Of a stretch of 24,485 nt of DNA, positions 1 to 7,583 are shown one piece after another. The position numbers and the translations under genes were made by a program. The stretch lies in NCBI GenBank assembly GCA_002359495.1, contig DENB01000068.1:17289-41773 (forward strand). The letters are read 5' to 3'. Within the stretch, counting starts at the first letter, position 1. Each line of letters starts with the position of its first letter. This DNA is from Enterobacteriaceae bacterium UBA2655. GTDB lineage: Bacteria > Pseudomonadota > Gammaproteobacteria > Enterobacterales > Enterobacteriaceae. The notes under the pieces were generated by a model, which was given only the letters and a program-made list of their open reading frames with translations, had not been told where the DNA came from and ran no database searches.

Positions 1-294
1 CTGGTCTGCGTGGACGAGCACAAGCTGCTGCGCGATATCGAGCGCCTGCTGAAGCGTGAAATTCCGCGTATGGCGATTGCCGGCTATGAGCCGGATCCGA
101 GCATCAAAGCGGAGCCGATTCAGAATGGCCGTCAGCAGCAGCGTGGTCGCGGTCCGGGCAACGGCGGCGGCCAGGGCCGCTCGCAGAACGGCGAGAAGCG
201 TACCGTGCAGCGTCGTCCGAACGGACCGCAGAACGCGCCTCAGGGCGATCGCCCGGCGCGCTCGCGCCGTCCGGCTGCGAAAAAACCGGCTTAA
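1..294 (+). CDS. rhlE: ATP-dependent RNA helicase RhlE, C-terminal fragment
   Basis: Only the last 97 codons are inside the window; the reading frame is open from base 1 and stops with TAA at 292-294. The fragment begins [14 protein letters not shown] and continues through a [19 protein letters not shown] segment, which I recognise as the end of the helicase core and the linker of enterobacterial RhlE. It then becomes a basic, low-complexity Gly/Arg/Gln/Pro-rich tail ending RRPAAKKPA. In this DEAD-box family such tails bind RNA nonspecifically, and E. coli RhlE acts in ribosome maturation and RNA turnover (established knowledge). The DEAD, SAT and HRIGR motifs lie upstream of the window and cannot be checked. 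The stop codon is four bases before the dusC start, so the two genes are probably co-transcribed. Confidence 0.93.
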   Translation: MVCVDEHKLLRDIERLLKREIPRMAIAGYEPDPSIKAEPIQNGRQQQRGRGPGNGGGQGRSQNGEKRTVQRRPNGPQNAPQGDRPARSRRPAAKKPA

Positions 295-298
295 CCGC

Positions 299-1255
299 AT
301 GCGGGTGCTGTTGGCCCCTATGGAGGGAGTACTGGATTCGCTGGTGCGCGAGCTGCTCAGCGAGGTCAACGACTATGACCTCTGCATCACCGAATTTCTG
401 CGCGTGGTCGATCAGCTGCTGCCGGTCAAGTCGTTTTACCGACTCTGCCCGGAGCTGCATCACGCCAGCCGCACCCCTTCCGGCACGCCGGTCCGCGTTC
501 AGCTGCTCGGACAATATCCGCAGTGGCTGGCGGAAAACGCCGCGCGTGCCGTGGAACTGGGCTCCTGGGGCGTGGATCTTAACTGCGGCTGCCCGTCGAA
601 GCTGGTGAACGGCAGCGGCGGCGGCGCCACGCTGTTAAAAGATCCCGAGCTGATTTATCGCGGCGCGAAGGCGATGCGCGAGGCGGTGCCCGCGCATCTG
701 CCGGTCACGGTTAAAATCCGCCTCGGCTGGGATTCGGGCGCGCAGCGCTTCGAGATCGCCGATGCGGTGCAGCAGGCCGGCGCCAGCGAGCTGGTGGTGC
801 ATGGCCGCACCAAGGAAGAGGGCTATCGCGCCGAGTGCATTAACTGGCAGGCGATCGGCGAAATCCGTCAGCGCCTGAAGATTCCGGTGATCGCCAACGG
901 CGAAATCTGGGACTGGCGGAGCGCGCAGGATTGCCTGCGCGTCACCGGCTGCGATGCGGTGATGATTGGGCGCGGCGCGTTAAACGTGCCCAACCTGAGC
1001 CGGGTGGTCAAATACAACGACGCGCCCATGGCGTGGCCGCAGGTGCTTCAGCTGTTGCAGAAATACACCCGTCTGGAAAAGCAGGGCGATACCGGGCTTT
1101 ACCATGTGGCGCGCATCAAGCAGTGGCTTGGCTATTTGCGCAAAGCCTACGCCGAAGCGGATCCGCTCTTTAGCGCCATCCGCACCTTAAAAGTTTCCGC
1201 TGAAATCGCATCGACCATCGATCGACACGCGCAGACGGCAGAACATGCGCTGTGA
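299..1255 (+). CDS. dusC: tRNA-dihydrouridine(16) synthase DusC
   Basis: A 318-residue flavoprotein, close to the 315 residues of E. coli DusC (formerly YohI). Dus enzymes use FMN and NADPH to reduce uridine to dihydrouridine in the tRNA D-loop; DusC acts on U16. Visible landmarks are the N-terminal [10 protein letters not shown] phosphate/FMN-binding start, the NCGCPSK motif at about residues 95-101 with the presumed catalytic Cys98, VKIRLGWD near 140-150, HGRTKEEGY near 180, and IANGEIWDW and [10 protein letters not shown] in the second half of the barrel. The reading frame stays open upstream to base 56, but that part runs inside rhlE in another frame, and the ATG at 299 gives the family length and N-terminus. 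There is no obvious Shine-Dalgarno sequence, so translation is probably coupled to rhlE. In E. coli dusC is a neighbour of yohF, which here lies about 6 kb away. Confidence 0.95.
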   Translation: MRVLLAPMEGVLDSLVRELLSEVNDYDLCITEFLRVVDQLLPVKSFYRLCPELHHASRTPSGTPVRVQLLGQYPQWLAENAARAVELGSWGVDLNCGCPSKLVNGSGGGATLLKDPELIYRGAKAMREAVPAHLPVTVKIRLGWDSGAQRFEIADAVQQAGASELVVHGRTKEEGYRAECINWQAIGEIRQRLKIPVIANGEIWDWRSAQDCLRVTGCDAVMIGRGALNVPNLSRVVKYNDAPMAWPQVLQLLQKYTRLEKQGDTGLYHVARIKQWLGYLRKAYAEADPLFSAIRTLKVSAEIASTIDRHAQTAEHAL

Positions 1256-1256
1256 G

Positions 1257-1290
1257 AAAAAAGCAGGCGACCCCTTAGCCTGCTAAGGGT
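1257..1290 (-). terminator. Stem-loop with U-tract on the minus strand, overlapping an alternative hairpin
   Basis: GCAGGC at 1263-1268 pairs with GCCTGC at 1278-1283 over a 9-base loop. On the minus strand this hairpin is followed immediately by TTTTTT (1257-1262), the layout of an intrinsic terminator. A second perfect inverted repeat, CCCTTAGC at 1272-1279 and GCTAAGGG at 1282-1289, shares bases with the first, so the two structures exclude each other. On the plus strand no T-run follows, so it is not a good terminator between dusC and the MFS gene. It might stop antisense transcription into dusC (inference). Confidence 0.45.
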
Positions 1291-1316
1291 ATGATGGCAA
1301 AAAATCCCTTTAAAAC

Positions 1317-2540
1317 ATGCCGATCGCTATGTCTGACGCTGCCGCTTTAAGCTCACTGCAACTGAACAAACGCATCCTTTCCGTTATCGTCTTCACCTTC
1401 TTCTGCTATCTGTCGGTGGGTCTGCCGTTGGCGGTGCTGCCCGGTTTCGTGCATAACCAGCTGGGTTTCAGCTCGTTTGTCGCCGGCTTGATTATCAGCT
1501 TTCAATATTTCGCCACGCTAATCAGTCGCCCGCAGTCAGGTCGGCTGGCGGATCGGCTCGGACCCAAACGCGTGGTGATGCTGGGGCTGATCTGCTGCGG
1601 CATGAGCGGCGTGCTGACCCTTTTCGCCGCCCTGGCCGCTGGGCTGCCGTGGCTTAGCCTGCTGCTGCTGGCGCTGGGCCGCGTTTTTCTCGGCGTGGGC
1701 GAAAGCTTCAGCAGCACAGGTTCGACGCTCTGGGGCATGAATATCGTCGGCCCGCTGCAAACCGCGCGCGTGATCTCCTGGAACGGCGTCGCCACCTATC
1801 TGGCGATGGCGATCGGCGCGCCGCTGGGGGTGATGCTGAACCAGCTGTTCGGCATTAGCGGCTTCGCCGCGCTGGTGGCACTAATGGGCGCGACCGGATT
1901 TTTCATGGCCAGCCGTAAGCCGTCGGTCAGCGTCTCGGCCGGGGCGCGCATCCCGTTTCATCGCGTCTTTTCCCGCGTCTGGCTCTACGGTCTCGGGCTG
2001 GGTTTCGGCACCATCGGCTTCGGCGTCATCGCCACTTTCATTACGCTCTATTTCGCCAGCCGCGGCTGGGGCGGCGCCGCGTTCGCCCTGACGGTATTTA
2101 GCCTCGGCTTCGTGCTGGTGCGTCTGGTGTTCAGCCGCTTTATCACCCGCTACGGCGGCCTGAAGGTCTCCATCGCCTCTTTTGTGCTGGAGTGCGGCGG
2201 GCTGCTGATTATCTGGCAGGCGGATGCCGCCTGGCTGGTGGATCTCGGCGCCTTTCTCACCGGTTCTGGCTTCTCGCTGATCTTTCCGGCGCTGGGGGTC
2301 GAGGCGGTGAAACAGGTTGAGCAGCAGGATCAGGGATCGGCGCTTGGCACCTATTCCGCTTTTCTCGATTTGGGGCTGGGGTTGACCGGGCCGGTCGCCG
2401 GCCTGCTTATCGGCCGCTGGGGCATGGCGTCCGTTTACCTGGCGGCGGCGCTGATGGTGCTGGGCGCGCTGCTGATCACCCTCCGGCTTCAGCAGCAGGC
2501 CCGGCGGGAAGGCGCAGCGCGCGCCTTCGATGCCGATTAA
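1317..2540 (+). CDS. yhhS: MFS transporter, YhhS family
   Basis: A 407-residue major facilitator superfamily protein that resembles E. coli YhhS (405 residues) along its whole length: LPLAVLPGFVH, ISFQYFATLISRPQSGR, the loop 2-3 motif GRLADRLGPKR, GSTLWGMNIVG, SWNGVATYLAMAIGAPLG, WLYGLGLGFGTIGFGVIATF and FSLIFPALGVEAVK. About twelve hydrophobic segments are visible, so it is an inner-membrane transporter. The substrate is uncertain; E. coli YhhS has been linked to export of toxic compounds when overproduced. Starts at 1317 and 1329 (M5) are both possible; neither has a good ribosome-binding site, and 1317 gives the family length. A TATGAT sequence at 1290-1295 could be a -10 element but has no convincing -35. 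The gene converges with the phosphate transporter and its TAA overlaps that gene's stop. Confidence 0.9.
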   Translation: MPIAMSDAAALSSLQLNKRILSVIVFTFFCYLSVGLPLAVLPGFVHNQLGFSSFVAGLIISFQYFATLISRPQSGRLADRLGPKRVVMLGLICCGMSGVLTLFAALAAGLPWLSLLLLALGRVFLGVGESFSSTGSTLWGMNIVGPLQTARVISWNGVATYLAMAIGAPLGVMLNQLFGISGFAALVALMGATGFFMASRKPSVSVSAGARIPFHRVFSRVWLYGLGLGFGTIGFGVIATFITLYFASRGWGGAAFALTVFSLGFVLVRLVFSRFITRYGGLKVSIASFVLECGGLLIIWQADAAWLVDLGAFLTGSGFSLIFPALGVEAVKQVEQQDQGSALGTYSAFLDLGLGLTGPVAGLLIGRWGMASVYLAAALMVLGALLITLRLQQQARREGAARAFDAD

Positions 2541-4147
2541 AAATAGAGGTGAGTAAACAGCGCGTAAAGCAGGGCGGAAAGCAAAATCGAGATCGGCAGG
2601 GTCAGCACCCAGGCGACCGCCAGATTGCGCAGCGTAGCCATTTGCATGCCGGAACGGTTGGCGGCCATGGTGCCGGCCACGCCGGACGAGAGCACATGGG
2701 TAGTGGAAACCGGCAGGCCGAAGCCGTCGGCGGCGCCGATCGTCGCCATCGCCACCAGCTCGGCGCTGGCGCCCTGCGCGTAGTTAAGGTGCGCCTTGCC
2801 GATGCGTTCGCCTACCGTGACGACGATACGTCGCCAGCCCACCATCGTGCCGAGTCCCAGCGCGATCGCCACCACGACTTTCACCCAAATCGGAATAAAG
2901 CGCGTGGCGCTGTCCAGCTCCGCTTTCACCGCCGTCAGGTTGCGCTCCGTCTCCTGCGGCATCGGCAGCTTCGCGTTTTTCAGATGCTTGATGGTTTCGG
3001 AGGCGAGATACATCTGATTACGCGTATTGCTGACCGACTGCGCCGGAATGTTTTCCATCGAGCCGTAACGGCGGATCTGATCGCCGATATCGCTCAGCAT
3101 ATGGGCGAGGGCGGGCACCACCTGCGGCGTGACGGTGCCGCTGCCGACAAAGTTGGTCAACACGTCGCGCGCGGGCGGCATGTCCGCAGGGGCGGGCTGA
3201 AGCTGCAACAGCTGCTGCTCGGTGACCTGCGTCAGGGCGGCGACGCGCGGGATTTGATCGGGCGGCAGCGAGCGGTTCAGCGCATAGGCGATGGGCATGG
3301 TGCCGACCAGAATCAGCATAATCAACCCCATCCCTTTCTGGCCGTCGTTGGATCCGTGAGCGAAAGAGACGCCGGTGCAGGTCAGGATCAGCAGGCCGCG
3401 GATCCAGGCCGGCGGCGGCTGGTTGCTTTCCGGCGCCGAGTAGAGCTGCGGGTTGCGGATAAAGGTTTTCATCAACAGCAGCAGCAGGGCGGCGCACACA
3501 AAGCCGATCACCGGTGAAAACAGCAGCGCGTATCCGACCTTCAGCGCCTGATCCCAGTCGACGCCGCTGGTGCCGCTGCGGCCATGCATCAGCGCGTTAG
3601 CCACGCCGACGCCGATAATCGATCCGATCAGCGTATGGGACGACGAGGAGGGCAGACCGAAATACCAAGTGCCAAGGTTCCAGATAATGGCGGATACCAG
3701 CAGCGCGTAAACCATGGCGAAACCGTTATGGCTGCCCGCCTGCAAAATCAGCTCCACCGGCAGCAGCGAAATAATACCGAAGGCCACCACGCCGCTGGAG
3801 AGCAGAACGCCGGTAAAGTTGCAGAGACCCGACCAGACCACGGCGATGTCCGGAGTGAGCGAGTGAGTGTAGATCACGGTCGCCACCGCATTCGCCGTAT
3901 CGTGAAAGCCGTTGACGAACTCGAAACCCAGCGCGATCAGCAGCGCCAGTCCGAGCAAAAGAAAAGGAACGTAGCTGGTGACCGCCGCGCCGGTTTCCGA
4001 CACATCGTTAAACAGGTTGATGGCGGCGAAAGCGATTCCGGCGATCAGCAAAACCAGAAACAGCGGACGGGAAAAGCGGTTGCCTTTGCCGTAAAGGTTA
4101 GGACGTCCGCGCGCCGGGGCGGAGGGAGAGAGACTGTTTTGGCTCAT
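2537..4147 (-). CDS. Inorganic phosphate transporter, PiT/PHO-4 family
   Basis: A 536-residue inner-membrane low-affinity phosphate (metal-phosphate:H+) symporter. Both inverted family signatures are present: GFHDTANAVATVIYT at about residues 80-94 and GFGLPVSTTHVLSSGVAGT near the C-terminus. NLGTWYFGLPSSSSHTLIGS and FAHGSNDGQKGMGL also match PitA. It is clearly longer than E. coli PitA (499 residues): it has a polar N-terminal extension of about 28 residues plus an added hydrophobic segment, and a different hydrophilic central loop (about residues 300-400). I therefore call it a PiT paralogue rather than PitA itself. The start at 4147 is supported by GAGGTAA a few bases upstream. The stop codon shares bases 2538-2539 with the stop of the convergent MFS gene. 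No terminator is visible between the two. Confidence 0.92.
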   Translation of the reverse strand: MSQNSLSPSAPARGRPNLYGKGNRFSRPLFLVLLIAGIAFAAINLFNDVSETGAAVTSYVPFLLLGLALLIALGFEFVNGFHDTANAVATVIYTHSLTPDIAVVWSGLCNFTGVLLSSGVVAFGIISLLPVELILQAGSHNGFAMVYALLVSAIIWNLGTWYFGLPSSSSHTLIGSIIGVGVANALMHGRSGTSGVDWDQALKVGYALLFSPVIGFVCAALLLLLMKTFIRNPQLYSAPESNQPPPAWIRGLLILTCTGVSFAHGSNDGQKGMGLIMLILVGTMPIAYALNRSLPPDQIPRVAALTQVTEQQLLQLQPAPADMPPARDVLTNFVGSGTVTPQVVPALAHMLSDIGDQIRRYGSMENIPAQSVSNTRNQMYLASETIKHLKNAKLPMPQETERNLTAVKAELDSATRFIPIWVKVVVAIALGLGTMVGWRRIVVTVGERIGKAHLNYAQGASAELVAMATIGAADGFGLPVSTTHVLSSGVAGTMAANRSGMQMATLRNLAVAWVLTLPISILLSALLYALFTHLYF

Positions 4148-4265
4148 AACTTACCTCGTTCACTGAATGAAGCGCCTCCCTGCAGGGCAGTAACCTGGTT
4201 TGTGATACGCCGCTTTTATGACAGAACGATGAAGTCGGTAAGCGAAATCGCGCCGAAAACGGCGC

Positions 4266-4294
4266 AAAAAAAAGCCAGCGACAGGCGCTGGCTT
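4266..4294 (-). terminator. Intrinsic terminator downstream of ldtB
   Basis: A perfect 9-bp stem (4272-4280 with 4286-4294, sequence AAGCCAGCG on both strands) around a 5-base loop is followed on the minus strand by eight T residues (4266-4273). It sits 18 bases after the ldtB stop and separates it from the downstream phosphate transporter gene, so the two are likely separate transcripts. Confidence 0.88.
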
Positions 4295-4312
4295 CGGTTG
4301 TTTTCCGAACGA

Positions 4313-5461
4313 TCAGGAGTTGTTGTCGCCTGCGGCGGCAGGCTGCGGCGCGCTGGTCTGCTGCACGCTGTTTTCATTGGTGATCGGCGCTGCGCCGGGC
4401 GTCGCAGGCTGCGATGTGGCCGCGTCAGGATCGGTGACGTTGGCGCCCTGAGGCGTAACCGGCGTCATCGGCTCTTCTTTCGGCTCTGCGCCGGGCATCT
4501 CCTGAACCGGGATCGGCGCGGTCTGAACGTTATCCGCCACGCCGTTCACCTTCACCGGCATACCGGTGCGGTTCTGAATGGCGTTGTTGACCTGATCCTG
4601 GCTGACGCTGGCGTCGGTCACCACCTTGCTCACGGCGGCGGTCAGGGTAATCGGCACCGGCTCGCGCGAGGTAAACTGCTCTTCGGTGGTGGAGAGCGGG
4701 TTATGCACCTCTACGTAACGGGAACCGTCCGGCTCGATGGTCGCCTTCACCGGCTGGTCGATAAACTGCACGCGCGTGCCGACCGGCACGTTGTCGAACA
4801 GCCATTTGATATCATCAGCACGTAGACGCACGCAGCCGTGGCTGACGCGCAGGCCGATGCCGAAGTTGGCGTTGGTGCCGTGAATGGCGTAGAGACGGCC
4901 GATATAGAGCGCATAGAGACCCATCGGGTTATCTGGACCGGCCGGGAACACCTCCGGCAGGTTTTCGCCGCGCGCGGCATATTCCGCATGCATCGCTTTG
5001 GTCGGCGTCCAGGTCGGGCCATCTTTTTTACGCTGAACGCTGGTGGTCCAGTTGATCGGCGTATCTTTTCCCAGTTCGCCGATGCCGATCGGCAGCACGA
5101 CGACGTTCTTACTGCCTTTCGGGTAGTAGTAAAGACGCATTTCTGCGCTGTTGATGACGATGCCTTCACGCGGGGCGTCCGGCAGGATCAGCTGTTGAGG
5201 CACGATCATTTTACGGCCGGGCTGCGGCAAATAAACGTCAATGCCCGGATTGGCTTCCAGCATGTTGCTAAGACCCATCTGGTACTGCGCCGCAAAGGCT
5301 TCCAGCGGCAGTTTACTCTCCTGAGGGATGGTAATTTCGATGTTTTCGCCCACCAGACGGCTGTTGGCCGGCGGAAGGGGATAAACCACAGCGAAGGCTG
5401 ATTGGCTGAATGCCGCCAGCGCCAGGGCAAGTGAAGCGAACGCGCGAATACTTTTTTTCAT
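4313..5461 (-). CDS. ldtB: L,D-transpeptidase LdtB (YbiS) with extended C-terminal tail
   Basis: A 382-residue periplasmic enzyme. In E. coli, LdtB (formerly YbiS) attaches Braun's lipoprotein to meso-diaminopimelate in peptidoglycan. A signal peptide ([24 protein letters not shown]) precedes [14 protein letters not shown]. Next come a LysM-like segment ([14 protein letters not shown] near 62-75) and the YkuD catalytic domain with [15 protein letters not shown] (His194) and SHGCVRLR containing the catalytic Cys210. Sequence from QLILPD through [13 protein letters not shown] is nearly the same as E. coli LdtB. E. coli LdtB ends about where MPVKVN (301-306) occurs; here about 76 extra residues follow, rich in Pro, Ala, Thr, Gln and acidic residues and without Cys, probably disordered. 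The start at 5461 lacks a strong ribosome-binding site but fits the signal peptide. Confidence 0.93.
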   Translation of the reverse strand: MKKSIRAFASLALALAAFSQSAFAVVYPLPPANSRLVGENIEITIPQESKLPLEAFAAQYQMGLSNMLEANPGIDVYLPQPGRKMIVPQQLILPDAPREGIVINSAEMRLYYYPKGSKNVVVLPIGIGELGKDTPINWTTSVQRKKDGPTWTPTKAMHAEYAARGENLPEVFPAGPDNPMGLYALYIGRLYAIHGTNANFGIGLRVSHGCVRLRADDIKWLFDNVPVGTRVQFIDQPVKATIEPDGSRYVEVHNPLSTTEEQFTSREPVPITLTAAVSKVVTDASVSQDQVNNAIQNRTGMPVKVNGVADNVQTAPIPVQEMPGAEPKEEPMTPVTPQGANVTDPDAATSQPATPGAAPITNENSVQQTSAPQPAAAGDNNS

Positions 5462-5535
5462 GTTTTTACAGGTAGTTAATGCCTTTTTTCAGGCTTGTTG
5501 ATTTATCGAACCCATTGCTGATCAGCATGACCGCT

Positions 5536-5569
5536 GCACATTATATGTGCTTTGAACTATTGATGGGAA
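5536..5569 (-). promoter_or_regulatory. Predicted ldtB promoter with -10 box inside a palindrome
   Basis: On the minus strand a perfect TATAAT (-10, complement of 5540-5545) lies 18 bases downstream of TTCCCA (-35, complement of 5564-5569, four of six consensus matches). The -10 is the centre of a perfect inverted repeat, GCACAT-N3-ATGTGC (5536-5550), so a dimeric repressor could bind there. The predicted transcript begins about 70 bases before the ldtB start codon. Promoter assignment is by consensus only. Confidence 0.6.
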
Positions 5570-5652
5570 TCGCGATTTTAGCTCCGGCAGAATAATGCAG
5601 TTATCCTGTCAGGTTAACCAGACAATTCTCTTTGCGTACAAACATAAATTGA

Positions 5653-7467
5653 TCAGGGTTGCCATAACGTTATCTCTCCACTCAGCTTACGGTTAAGGAA
5701 AAAAGCGGCGCTGATCAGCGCCAGATGGGAAAGCGCCTGCGGCATATTTCCCAGCGCACCGCCCTGTTGATCAAACTCTTCGCTGTACAGGCCGAGCGGA
5801 TTGGCATAGCTCAGCAGCTTTTCAAATTCAAAATGGGCTTCGTTAATGCGGCCCGCGCGCGCCAGACACTCGACATACCAGAATGAACAGGCGGCGAAAG
5901 CGCCTTCACCGCCTTTCAGCCCGTCGGCAGGCGTCTCATCGATGTTATAACGGCGCACCAGCCCGTCGCTGACCAGATTCGTCTTGATGGCGTCGAGCGT
6001 GGCGAGCCAGTCGGGATCGGTGGCGCCGACAAAGCGCACCAGCGGCATCAGCAGCATGGAGGCGTCCAGGTAGTCGCCGTGGCGCGTGGCGGTAAAGTGG
6101 CCGCGCTCTTTGTTCCAGAAGTTGTTCCAGATATCTTCGCGGATCTCGCTGCGCGCCTGATCCCAGCGCGCGTAGGGCATCGGCAGCGAACGCTTCATGC
6201 CGAGGCGCAACGCCCGGTCGATCGCCACCCAGCACATCAGCCGCGAGTGCAGAAAATGTTCCGGCTCGCCGCGCATCTCCCAGATGCCGGCGTCCGGCTG
6301 GTTCCAGGTCTCACAGACGTAATCGACCATATTGACGACGTAGCGCCAGCCGCGATGGGAGATCGCTTCGCCATATTTATTGGCGAGGTAGACGGCATCC
6401 ATCAGCTCGCCGTAAATATCGAGCTGGGTCTGACTCCAGGCGTCGTTGCCGATACGCACCGGCGCGGAGTCGGCGTAGCCGGCGAGGTTAAGCAGCTCCA
6501 TCTCATGCAATTCGGTGCCGCTGTCGAGGCGGTACATCACCTGCAGACGCGCTTCGTCGTGATGGCTGTTCTCCACGCAGCGGCCCACCCATTTGGTAAA
6601 GTTTTTTGCCTCCTCGGTATAGCCCAGCCGCATCAGGGCGTACATGCTGAACGAGGCGTCGCGGATCCAGGAGGCGCGATAGTCCCAGTTGCGCACGCCG
6701 CCCAGCTCTTCCGGCAGGCCGAAGGTGGCGGCGGCGGCGATGGAGCCATGCCGCCAGGAGGTGAGCAGCTTCAGCGCCAGCGCCGAACGGGTCACCATGC
6801 CCTGCCAGCGTCCGCGGTAGTTGCTTTTGTTCGCCCAGCTGCGCCAGAAGTTCAGGGTATGCTCAAAGCAGCGTTCGGTGGCGATATGGTCGAGATGGGG
6901 ATCGTCGACGCTGCCGAAAACGAATTCGGCATGTTCGCCGGTCTGCAGGGTAAAGCTGGCGGTGGCCGCGTTCTCCTCCAGCGTCATCACCACGGTGGCG
7001 GCGAGGCGCAGCGACGGCTGACCCTCGGCATGAAATTCGATGCAGCCGCGCTCGGCGACGGCCTGGGTGTTGGCGCGGCCGTAGTCATGGCGCGGCGCGC
7101 AGCGCATCTGGAAACGGGCGCTGCCGCGTACCATTTTTACCCGGCGAATGATGCGCGGCTGTTTGTCGACCGCGTCGCATAGCGGCATGTAATCGGTGAT
7201 CTCCGCCACGCCTTCGCGGCCCAGCCAGCGGGTTTGCAGAATATTGGTATCCGGCAGATAGAGCTGCTGACGGCGCACATTCTGCCACTGCGGCGCCAGC
7301 GAAAACAGGCCCGCTTCGTCGCTGTCGAGCAGCGCAGAAAATACCGACGGGCTGTCCAGCTCCGGCCAGCAGAAATAGCTGATGGTGCCGTCGTTGGCGA
7401 TCAGCGCGCAGGTGCGCAGGTCGCCGATGACGCCGTGCTCTTCAATCTTGCGTTTGACCTGACTCAT
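5653..7467 (-). CDS. Glycoside hydrolase family 15 protein (glucoamylase/trehalase-like)
   Basis: A 604-residue cytoplasmic protein with no signal peptide. The N-terminal beta-sandwich domain found in bacterial GH15 proteins begins HGVIGDLRTCALIANDGTIS and continues with FCWPELDSPSVFSALLD. The (alpha/alpha)6 barrel carries the family landmarks RNWDYRASWIRDASFSMYAL, SHRGWRYVVNMVDYV and, near the C-terminus, YSEEFDQQGGALGNMPQALS; the Glu pair in YSEE corresponds to the region of the catalytic base in GH15 enzymes. Members hydrolyse alpha-glucans or trehalose; the substrate cannot be read from sequence. An in-frame ATG exists at 7494, but the ATG at 7467 has GGAG six bases upstream, and a -10-like TATAGT sits directly before 7494, so I choose 7467. 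It is divergent from yohF. Downstream is the ldtB promoter region; no terminator is evident. Confidence 0.88.
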   Translation of the reverse strand: MSQVKRKIEEHGVIGDLRTCALIANDGTISYFCWPELDSPSVFSALLDSDEAGLFSLAPQWQNVRRQQLYLPDTNILQTRWLGREGVAEITDYMPLCDAVDKQPRIIRRVKMVRGSARFQMRCAPRHDYGRANTQAVAERGCIEFHAEGQPSLRLAATVVMTLEENAATASFTLQTGEHAEFVFGSVDDPHLDHIATERCFEHTLNFWRSWANKSNYRGRWQGMVTRSALALKLLTSWRHGSIAAAATFGLPEELGGVRNWDYRASWIRDASFSMYALMRLGYTEEAKNFTKWVGRCVENSHHDEARLQVMYRLDSGTELHEMELLNLAGYADSAPVRIGNDAWSQTQLDIYGELMDAVYLANKYGEAISHRGWRYVVNMVDYVCETWNQPDAGIWEMRGEPEHFLHSRLMCWVAIDRALRLGMKRSLPMPYARWDQARSEIREDIWNNFWNKERGHFTATRHGDYLDASMLLMPLVRFVGATDPDWLATLDAIKTNLVSDGLVRRYNIDETPADGLKGGEGAFAACSFWYVECLARAGRINEAHFEFEKLLSYANPLGLYSEEFDQQGGALGNMPQALSHLALISAAFFLNRKLSGEITLWQP

Positions 7468-7496
7468 AAGGTTCTCCACGGCGGAATTATTCATTA

Positions 7497-7503
7497 ACTA
7501 TAG
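7497..7503 (-). promoter_or_regulatory. Possible sigma-S-type -10 element for the GH15 gene
   Basis: The minus strand reads TCTATAGTTAA just upstream of the GH15 gene, one base off the extended sigma-S -10 consensus KCTATACTTAA; the hexamer TATAGT is the complement of 7497-7502. No good -35 is present, which is common for sigma-S promoters. Transcription from it would begin near 7490 and leave the ATG at 7494 out of the message, in agreement with the 7467 start. Confidence 0.4.
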
Positions 7504-7548
7504 ACAAAGCGGCAAAGAGAGCGGGCGCTAAGCACGGATAGATAACGC

Positions 7549-7555
7549 CTATACT
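7549..7555 (+). promoter_or_regulatory. Possible sigma-S-type -10 element for yohF
   Basis: CTATACT at 7549-7555 matches the sigma-S -10 core exactly (KCTATACT) and lies about 28 bases before the yohF start codon. There is no recognisable TTGACA-like -35. The region between the two divergent genes is only 116 bases, so the promoters lie back to back. Confidence 0.4.
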
Positions 7556-7583
7556 CTTCAGACATCCATCAGCGGAGGTCACC

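Noticed and set aside
2549..3517. Long plus-strand frame opposite the phosphate transporter
   Set aside because: Low-complexity Arg/Gln/His composition, no domain, and complete overlap with a well supported transporter gene.
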